NCBI GenBank assembly: GCA_004194705.1 | Contig: SADC01000131.1 | Span: 1 to 64,000 of the forward strand | Direction of reading: 5' to 3' | Source of the DNA: Ditylenchus dipsaci | Lineage: Eukaryota; Nematoda; Chromadorea; Rhabditida; Anguinidae | Length of the DNA stretch: 64,000 bases | Notes under the pieces: generated by a model | The model's input: the letters and a program-made list of their open reading frames with translations, nothing else | Databases searched by the model: none | Told to the model about the DNA's origin: nothing | Program-made: the position numbers and the translations under genes | Shown: one piece after another, positions 54,801 to 64,000 of the stretch | Numbering within the stretch: the first letter of the stretch is position 1 | How the letters are laid out: every line of letters begins with the position of its first letter

Positions 54801-57800
54801 TAAATCACCGGCGATTTACCAACCCTATTTTAAACCTTCGGTCTTTCACTTCAAATGTGGTATTGTTGGCTTGAGATTAATTTCGAAAAATGTAGACAAG
54901 AGCTTTTATAAAAATTCCAAAGAGGAAAGCACTGCTGGTTGCTTTCTTTTTAGTGGTCATGCGCTTTTCAGATTAAAGATAAAAATTGAAAAAAAAAATT
55001 GATATATTTTTATTATATCTGTCAGTCCAATACCAAGAGCACATCCAGTGCCTAGAATATTTTCCTCTACTACCGCTGCTGTTGTAAGCAATTCAGGAGA
55101 AAATGGAGCCTTGAGAGATGGGTCTATTCACATGCATAGCCCTTCAGAGGTAGTGGAGGACAAGAAGTGATCCAGAGAGCTGGTAGGTTTGCATTTATAT
55201 TTTATAGACTTTAAATTGATCTTTATCTAGAAATTATACATGATGGAGAAAGCTCGGGAGTTGGTGCAAATAGCGCAGGAGGTTTAAAAGTTGCGTTCAA
55301 GAGGGTTGGTGACCTGTCTGCCACAGAACTGGCTGATGACTTGAAGGAGGAGCTCGAGACTAAAAAAGCTAATAATAGTGGCTTAGAGGAGAGAAGGTGG
55401 GGGCTTTGCCACAAAAATATACAAGTTCATTTATTTGCAGGTCAGAAAGCTTAGAAGGCAGTAAGGAAGAGTTGGATCCAAAAGGGCTGGAAGGTAAAAG
55501 ACAAGTACCATAAAAAATAAATAAATGTGTCTAAATCAGAGCTGTAGGTGAATTAAAAAAGAATATCGCGACCTTTTTAAAGAGAAGTGCAATTCTAAAA
55601 ATTGTTTAGAAGTCTAGGAAAAGTTTACATTATTCAATTTACAAAAAATCGGAATTTTATAAAAGTACAAATTGGGTCTGTACTAAAATCAGGCAGTTTT
55701 ACCTCGTTCCGCCTTTTATTTCATTGGATTGTTGCACGGACGGACTCAAACAGGGGTCACTTTAGAATTTACCCACCTCGATATCGAGCGAAGATCGACT
55801 TAATTAAACGTTTTCAGTCCTAGAAAGAACGAAAAAAAAAGTTATCTGGCTGCATAAATTGCATTTTGAAATTTCGACTATTTGCCTGTTTTACCAAGTT
55901 TTTCAACATGGGGCTTGGCAAAAAGAGTAGGGTTGTTGGGGCGCCGAAATTTTCGGCTCGGTGCGCCGAAAATCGGCTGAAGCCGAAAATTTTCGGTGCG
56001 CCGAGCCGAAAACCCAAAGCCGAAATTTTTCGGCTTTTCTGCTTGAAAAGCCGAAATCGGCGCGCCGAGACGACAACCCTAAAAAGAGCCTCTACATGCA
56101 TTTTCGATCAGGAGTCTTGCTCGGAATCATGTCTAAAGTAAGTAAGTGCGTGCATCTCTAACCAACCAGAGTTTATTTATGCGGAAGGCCCCAGAAATCA
56201 AAACTTTGTTCACCATCTTTCTTTTTAAATAAAATTGGCCCCTTTTTGGTCTCTTCTCACCCAACACAGTCCTAAATATTTTAAAAATGGTCAAAAAGGG
56301 TACTTTTCGGTGGCCCCAAAACTCAATTTTTTATATACCAAAACCTAAAAATAATGCTTTTTTGAGCCACTGAGGTCATTTTAGGTCGACATCGGGTGTT
56401 TGGGAACATTTTTAAAAAAGTTGATTTAGGGGGGGGGGTATATGCAAATAGCGCCATTTTTTGATGAAAAGTAAGTTTGTACAGCGCAAAAAGTGTTTTT
56501 TCATACGTTTAAAGCCTTAAAAAGTCGAATCACGTCGATCGCCGCTTATTATCGAGGTGGATAAATTCTAAAATATAGCCCTTAATTCTAAAGTATAGCC
56601 CCGGATTTGGGAGGGGGTGGGGCTTTGAAAAAGTGGCGCAGTGGTTGAGACGATTACGCGTTTGCGTTTTTTCGCCCAAAATGGTGTTGCAGGTTCGACC
56701 CCACGTGGTGACATGCTATTTATTTTGGATTATTTCACAAGTTCTAGGGGTAATTTGGTTCGCCTATCCCAAATCTGACGCTAAAAAAGTCTATATATCC
56801 CTATACATTGGTCAAACAAGCTGAACTAAATAGCGTACCACCACACAGGGTCGAGCCTGTGCGTGATTTAGTGCTGCAAAACACAAACGCTTACCCACCG
56901 CGCCACCAAGGCCGAATTTTCAAACCTAAGTGGCTTTTCCTCCTCCTTTAAAGGGATATGCCCACGCTAATAAGAAGTGGTGCCCGGGAATTCAAAAAAA
57001 ATTTCCTAATTATTGAACTTCTGTACGGATTTTTCAACTTGATTTCTAACAACACAAAGCAAAGAATTAATTTTAGGAATGGTTTTGCTAGAAAGCAAGT
57101 TGAAAAATCCTGTTCGAAAATCCTGAATTTTCGGAATCTTGAAAAATCTTGTTGTTCAATGATTAGGAATAAATTTCCAATTTCCGGGCACCACCTCTTA
57201 TTAGCGTGGGCATGCCTTTTTAGGCCATGTGCTTCAAAATGTTTGAAATATAGTGTAGAAAAAGGTAATAAAAGTTTTTTTGCATTTCTGTATATGCATT
57301 TGAAGTAGTCTGCCATTCGGTCCGCATGGAGACCGCATTGCGGATGCATTGTGAACACAAAAATCCGAACGCGGTGCGGATGCGGATTAAAAAAGCGGAT
57401 CATTGTGAACATGGCTTTACGTACGCTGGACTACGGGAGTTCAAAAATTGTACAAAGGCTAAAAAATAATTGGTATTAATCTCAGAATTTGCTGAAGCCA
57501 ATGACGAAGAAACTATTTGTGACGCAATCGCTTGTGATTTCGAACAAGGTATTTTAAAATTGTAATCCACCCACTTAACATGGTTTCTAGGAGATCTTTG
57601 TCAGTGGGAAGCAAGCAAAGATGAGTTGCAGAAGGGTGATAGACACTACACTTTTTTGCATAGAAGATTGCGAAGAAGTCAGATGAGGGATAACGACCCT
57701 CAAGTCATCAGAACTTGGCACAATTGGGAGGGCCGGTACAGGAATAGACTGACTGGCATAGCTAGAGCTCGTGAGTTAGTAATAAATCGGGCAAAAGATG

Positions 57801-59470
57801 GATTTCATATATTTGGAAAAGGAATAGAAAACCACATTAAAAAGCCGAAAAAGAAATTTTTTGATGATAGAAATGGATTTTAAAAATTTATGAGTTTTAG
57901 AGTTTTTCTCCCAGTCCAACAAACGCTTTGCGGCCGCCTATGTGCAGTCCAACCAAAAAGCTACCCTCACAGCCAAAATTCTTTCGGGCCAACAAGAGAC
58001 TGTGCGTTTCCGTGCTTGGGAAGCAACTAGAGATGTTCAGCTAAGGGTGTGCTGTGACACCGACCAGGACTGTGTGTTTGAGACCGAGAGGGGTGTGCGC
58101 AGAGGCAGCAGGAGGTGGAAAGAGCACACAGCTACTTGTCCTAAGGGCACTCAAAAGGTAGTCCAAATTTTGTACATAGCAGGGATACAACCTGGGTTGA
58201 TTAATGAAAAAAGTTGATTTTAACAGGTCAAATTTCCTAATTTCTGAAAAGGCTAATAATTCAGAAATTTATTAATTTTGAGCAAGGAGGGTTGATTTAT
58301 CTGATTTCAGCAAAAAAAACTCAAATTAGTCAAGTTTTACGCGCAACTCGATTTCACAAAACCCAAAAAACCAACCGAAATGCTCGATAAATTCCAAAAA
58401 AATCGACATTTATTTCTGACAAAAAGTTTCACAAGTATCTTTTTGGCTGCCAACTATATTTAAAATGCATGTTGGGCGGAATCAATTTTTTGAAGTCGAA
58501 ATTTTTATGGTTGTTTCTACTAGAGTTGTGACGAGCAAAATCTTTTTGGGTGAAATCTAGGGTATTTACTCAGGTATTTAGTCGGTATTTACCCTAAGTT
58601 TAGAAGAAAAAATTTTAACTTCTATAGTCAAATTTTTGTTCCAAATTATTTTCATTCATTGCTAGAAAGTTGAATCGAATGACTTTTGGATTCTATTTTT
58701 GATAAGTTCTGCTCAAAATGTTAATAATTTAATACAGAAACTTGTTGTTCGCATACATAAATATTGACAGAAATGGGCTTAAAATAATCTAAAAATTATG
58801 CAAAACACGTGAACAATAACAAAACATATAAAAATATTTTTAGATAACTGTGAACAGATTACACATTAAAAATAAGATGAAATTTTTAGTCCCGCTTGTT
58901 TAAAATTTGAAAAGAAATATTATACCGTCAACGTTATTCATAGCTCACACGCCAATAGTTAACCTGCCTCCTCCAGAAAAAATACTATGATTTTCCCTAC
59001 ACAGCTTTTTTCGCTAATATGTGATCGCCCTTTGCAGCCTTCTTGTACTCTTAGGGTATATTTACCAGCAGAAAATAGACAAAAAATTACTAAAAGACTT
59101 CTCTCTGTCACTATAAAAATGTTTGATTTTTGTCTCTTCTTCTCCCAAAAATTATTTTTCTTTATCCAAAAATTTTTCTTTGCAAGACAAAGTTTGAAAA
59201 AAAATTGGTAAAAGAAAGGCCTTTTAGCAGTGTCTTTATAAGCTGAAAAATCATAAAAGTAAAGCTTTAAAGCAAGCTAAATGCTGCAAATAGTTTTCTT
59301 TACAACTTGTCTAAAATTAACTCACCTTTGCTAAATTGCAGATAGTATTTGAGTGTGTGAACGAAGGAGTGTATCAAGGTGCTTGTGGATTGGACAACAT
59401 TCAACTGCTCAACCAGTACTGCCCTAATCTCATTCCTTTGGTGGGTGTGCACGAGAATAGAAGGCACTAA
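51836..59470 (+). CDS. Secreted Ser/Thr-rich mucin-like protein with C-terminal MAM-like domain
   Basis: Exons: 51836-51893 (signal peptide MMRRRIGFIILLGLHVVFA), 52064-52302, 52381-52536, 52945-53711, 53994-54609, 55026-55182, 55231-55396, 55441-55493, 57486-57548, 57591-57770, 57901-58157 and 59342-59470. Exon phases agree from 55231 onward without correction. The middle has a short coiled coil (ALKAKYEQLRVEFLEKLNLL) and Thr/Ser-rich mucin-like tracts. The last four exons read CDFEQG, DLCQWEASKDE, TLTAKILSGQQETVRFRAWE, CCDTDQDCVFET and FECVNEGVYQGACGLDNIQL. The CDFE...LC.W...G....ALDNI pattern is that of MAM adhesion domains. Upstream exons need single-base corrections near 53000, 53635, 54060, 54603 and 55168. 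Two genes (51836-54605 and 55026-59470) remain possible. The function is probably extracellular matrix or cuticle. Confidence 0.65.
55928..56081. mobile_element. hAT-type MITE with CCGAAAATTTTCGGC words
   Basis: TAGGGTTGTTGGGGCGCCGA at the left and GCCGAGACGACAACCCTA at the right. AAAAGAG precedes the element and follows it (7-8 bp, the boundary A being ambiguous). The same TAGGGTTGTC ends are seen at 4249. Confidence 0.78.
56633..56701 (+). repeat. tRNA-like SINE unit
   Basis: An A-box-like GTGGCGCAGTGG at 56633 and a B-box-like GGTTCGACC at 56692 are spaced as in a tRNA with a long variable arm. No cloverleaf with paired acceptor ends is evident, so I call it a SINE or decayed tRNA rather than a gene. 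Confidence 0.5.
56828..56915 (-). repeat. tRNA-like SINE unit, minus strand
   Basis: On the minus strand GGTGGCGCGGTGGGTAAGCG (A box) is followed by AGGCTCGACCC (B box). It lies tail to tail with the 56633 unit. Confidence 0.5.
56945..57225. repeat. GGTGCC/GGCACC palindrome
   Basis: ATGCCCACGCTAATAAGAAG at the left is inverted at the right (CCTCTTATTAGCGTGGGCAT). The centre is an AACTTG hairpin. Same family as 36757-36975. Confidence 0.75.
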
Positions 59471-59852
59471 AGCCAAATTAGATGATTTGTCTAAAACAAC
59501 ATAAATTTATTTATTTATTTTCTTTGTTAACAAAAAATTTATAACTTTTGTTGTGCAAGCAAGCAAAAACAAATTTTAAATTATCGATAAATTGATTACT
59601 TACAATCAAAAAACTCGTGCCAACCAGGGAATGCAAATGAATCAAATTTATTTCCTTTCTTCTAACACAAAAATCAGCGAAAGGGATAAAAAGTGGTAGT
59701 TTTCTCTTTGTTCCTTTCCTTTAAACCAACAGCTAGGCAAGATCTGATAAGAACAAATTACAAGAGAATAACCCCAAATTACCACTTCCTTGCAAACACA
59801 TACTTTATACCAATAAAAATAGTCAAAAATAATATCTTTATTTGAGTTCAGT
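59471..59852. other. Intergenic, nothing recognised
   Basis: AT-rich, with no coding exon or bounded repeat visible. It follows the MAM gene stop codon. Confidence 0.4.
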
Positions 59853-60105
59853 TACCGTATTTCCTCTAATATAACCACCGGTGGTTTATTTTTCAAACCC
59901 CTTCTGAGGGTGGGTTTATTAGAGTCATTTTGAGATTTTTGTGGCTTCAACCAAAATCCAAAAAGCGAATCGGTAGAGCTCGTGGGAACTAAGAAAACGC
60001 AAAAAACAGCTTTGCAGAATATTTACTCTGTTCCGAGATACAGACACTGGAAATTGAGGGGGTGGGTTTATTAGAGCGGGTGGTTATATTAGAGGAAATA
60101 CGGTA
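59853..60105. mobile_element. Complete ACCGTATTTCCTCTAAT MITE
   Basis: TACCGTATTTCCTCTAATAT and TTAGAGGAAATACGGTA bound about 220 bp containing the family block AACTAAGAAAACGCAAAAAA. It is the cleanest full-length copy of this subfamily here. 60106-60507 to its right holds nothing recognised. Confidence 0.85.
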
Positions 60106-60507
60106 CATAGAAATTAATTTAAAGAAAAGTAGAATAAAAATATAGCCTCTTTATTGCATCTCGAAATTACAAAAATAAAGCTAGTGAAAAAATAACAGTT
60201 TGATTTTTTCAGACAGTTTTATAAAATTTGTAAAAAATAGACTTAGTAGTTTTTAAAAAAACATTTTGAAGCATTGCGTTCTTTCTATAAATTTTATGAC
60301 TGTTTTTTGAAAGTTAACCCCTCATTTTGTACCTAAATTGAAAAAAAAATTAAAAAAAATTGAAAAAAAAACGTAGTAACTTTCTCGACAACCTAATATA
60401 TAAATTTCAAATAGCTTTTTTCCTAAAATTAGAGTGGGTTCGAAAACAAATTCTCACAAAGAAGACAGTGGTAAAAATCGAAATTTCTTGAAATATTTTC
60501 TTTAGTA

Positions 60508-60908
60508 CATTCGCCTCTCGATATAACGGCACCTCCAGAAGTTCGTTCCCGCCTAGGGTCCGACACTTTTTACCTCTATTTTTGAAGCCTTTTGCCAGCT
60601 GTCTTTGGCTAGTCTAGTCGGAAATATCGCAAGGATTCGGATTTTGCCAGTCGTTTTTGTAAATGGCAACAGTTCTGCCAAACCTAATTTTCAAAAAACG
60701 GTGACGTTATATCGAAAGGCGCGGGTTTTTTTTCCGGCAAAACTGTTGCCATTGACAAAAACGACCGACAAAATTGGAATCCTTGCAATATTTCCGACTA
60801 GACTAGCCAAAGACAAATGGCAAAAAACTTCAAAAATAGAGGTAAAAAAGAGTCGGACCCTAAGCGGGAACGAACTTTTGGGGGTGCCGTTATATCGAGA
60901 GGCGACTG
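60508..60908. mobile_element. pogo/Tigger-like fold-back MITE
   Basis: CATTCGCCTCTCGATATAAC at the left and TTATATCGAGAGGCGACTG at the right. AAGTTCGTTCCCGCCTAGGG and TTGCCAGTCGTTTTTG are inverted inside. The subterminal AGTTCGTTC block links it to the Pack element at 40693. Confidence 0.8.
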
Positions 60909-60915
60909 CACTTAA

Positions 60916-61274
60916 AGGACCATGAAACCTGATAAGCACAGCAATTTGGAAATTTCGAATTCGCGCGGAACCACCCTAACTTTGTCAATAATGTTTTAGA
61001 ATGTTTCTTGTTTGCATGTAAAATCTTTTCAAAATATAGAACCATCTACTAGTCGAACACCACGTTGCTCGACTATGCCAGATCGGACGACTTATCCTAC
61101 TTACACTGCACCATAACAACTTATATGAGATTGCATTAAAATTTACTCATAAATGGTATTCAAATTTTCAATGCACACAAAAAAATTAATTCAAAACATT
61201 ATGGACAAAATTAGGGTGGTCCCGCGCTAATTCGAATTCCGCAAATTGCTGTGCTTATCAAGTTTCATGGTCCT
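60916..61274. mobile_element. Palindromic MITE, ends AGGACCATG, TTAA target
   Basis: AGGACCATGAAACCTGATAA at the left and TATCAAGTTTCATGGTCCT at the right. The left flank is TTAA and the right CTAA. AATTCGCGCGGAACCACCCT is inverted inside. The 61275-61557 flank to the GMD gene holds nothing recognised. Confidence 0.75.
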
Positions 61275-61557
61275 CTAAAAAAACAAGTATTTCCTCGCAA
61301 GAAAAATAATAATTTTCCAAATAAAAAAATCAAACTGATCATTTTTTAAGTTAAAAGTAAACAATATAAATAAGTACTTGTTTAAATAATTAGAAGTTTT
61401 TAAAGTTTGACATAATAAATTAGATCCATTAAGAATTAATATCACAACTGTAAATTGGCTGGCTTAAATTATGCTGGAAGAAACAAGACTGGTTAAAAAA
61501 ACTAGGCGAAACAATTGTCTTTTTAATTTAAGTGAAAGCAGATTAGAGATGGGCTAA

Positions 61558-63530
<1,973 letters not shown>

Positions 63531-63566
63531 TTCTTGCCCTAAAACACATAATTAATGATTAAAGTA

Positions 63567-63959
63567 CAATCGTACCTCGAAAAACGAACACCCTCCAATT
63601 TCCTATCCACGCTGGGTCCTACACTTTTTAGACCGATTTTTAGCGTGTTTTAACGAACGTGTTTCGTCAGTTTGGTCACAAAAATTGTAAAAATTGGTCA
63701 TTTTTGCAAAAATCTGCACATTTTCCATCAAGACCTGCGGGTCTCAATAAACGGACATCCTATTTTCAGAAGCCGGTGTCTGTTCAATACCGAAAATGCA
63801 AGATTTTAAAAATTAACCTGTAAAATCGTAATCCTCGCAATTTTTGTGACCAGACTGATCACTCATGTTTGGTAAAAGACCACCGAAAATCGGTTAAAAA
63901 GTGTCAGACCAAGTGGGTGAACAAACCAGAGGGGGCACTTAATCATTGAGGTTTGACTG
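63567..63959. mobile_element. pogo/Tigger-like MITE upstream of GMD
   Basis: CAATCGTACCTCGAAAAACG at the left (after TA) and TCATTGAGGTTTGACTG at the right, with TGGGTCCTACACTTTTTAG inverted near the right end. It begins 37 bp upstream of the GMD ATG, so it overlaps the likely promoter. The last 41 bp of the window hold nothing recognised. Confidence 0.75.
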
Positions 63960-64000
63960 CATAAAGAAAACAAAATGCAGGTGGTTAGGGATGCGTAAAT

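Larger units (their letters stand above)
55494..57485. other. 2-kb intron of the MAM gene filled with repeats
   Basis: It holds a hAT-type MITE (55928), two SINE-like units (56633 plus, 56828 minus), a GGTGCC palindrome (56945-57225) and a GCGGATGCGG repeat (57310-57420). No exon with a matching phase-1 boundary was found inside. Confidence 0.55.

Noticed and set aside
56633..56915. Two functional tRNA genes
   Set aside because: A and B boxes are present but I cannot find complementary acceptor-stem ends or a normal anticodon arm. SINE or decayed copies fit better.

Overview
The window is animal nuclear DNA, almost certainly from a nematode. It holds a nematode cuticle-collagen gene with the family's N-terminal domain, many short introns with TTTCAG-type acceptors, and two apparent acceptors placed just before start codons (splice-leader style). 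I cannot place the lineage below the phylum.

Likely protein-coding loci, left to right: first exon of ribosomal protein eL34 (-, 991-1156), head to head with a small mitochondrial-looking ORF (+, 1219-1400); the last two exons of an unrecognised gene (-, 2355-2606); a stand-alone Obg-fold protein (-, 3760-5378); ribosomal protein eL15 (-, 5541-6760); an SLD-2/RecQ4-N-terminus replication factor (+, 9210-10541); a cuticle collagen (+, 24521-26111); cytosolic tryptophanyl-tRNA synthetase (-, 31483-33796); an SLC46-type transporter (-, 48295-50668); a secreted mucin-like protein ending in a MAM-like domain (+, 51836-59470); and GDP-mannose 4,6-dehydratase (-, 61558-63530). They are unrelated housekeeping and secreted functions. 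I see no operon.

Most of the rest is nested inverted-repeat transposons. At least eleven have an exact or nearly exact 8-bp target-site duplication (TSD), the hAT hallmark, and one of these keeps the end of a hAT transposase. A second group starts with CAGTYGA at TA (pogo/Tigger-like). A third has TTAA duplications. A fourth begins ACCGTATTT. Three insertions can be checked against an unoccupied copy of their target in this same window. Many have long terminal repeats built of a short tandem word that differs from element to element.

Two transposons carry gene pieces. A 2.63-kb pogo-like element (40693-43323) holds intron-containing fragments of RNA polymerase II subunit RPB1, a histone H2B tail and an unknown basic protein. 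A 1.29-kb hAT-like element (15268-16558) has as its interior a three-exon basic coiled-coil gene. These Pack-type elements are the most unusual content.

Nearly every conserved gene shows one or more single-base frame breaks, several clearly at homopolymers (eL15, collagen, WARS, GMD). I read these as consensus errors of the assembly rather than pseudogenes. Exon coordinates refer to the sequence as given.
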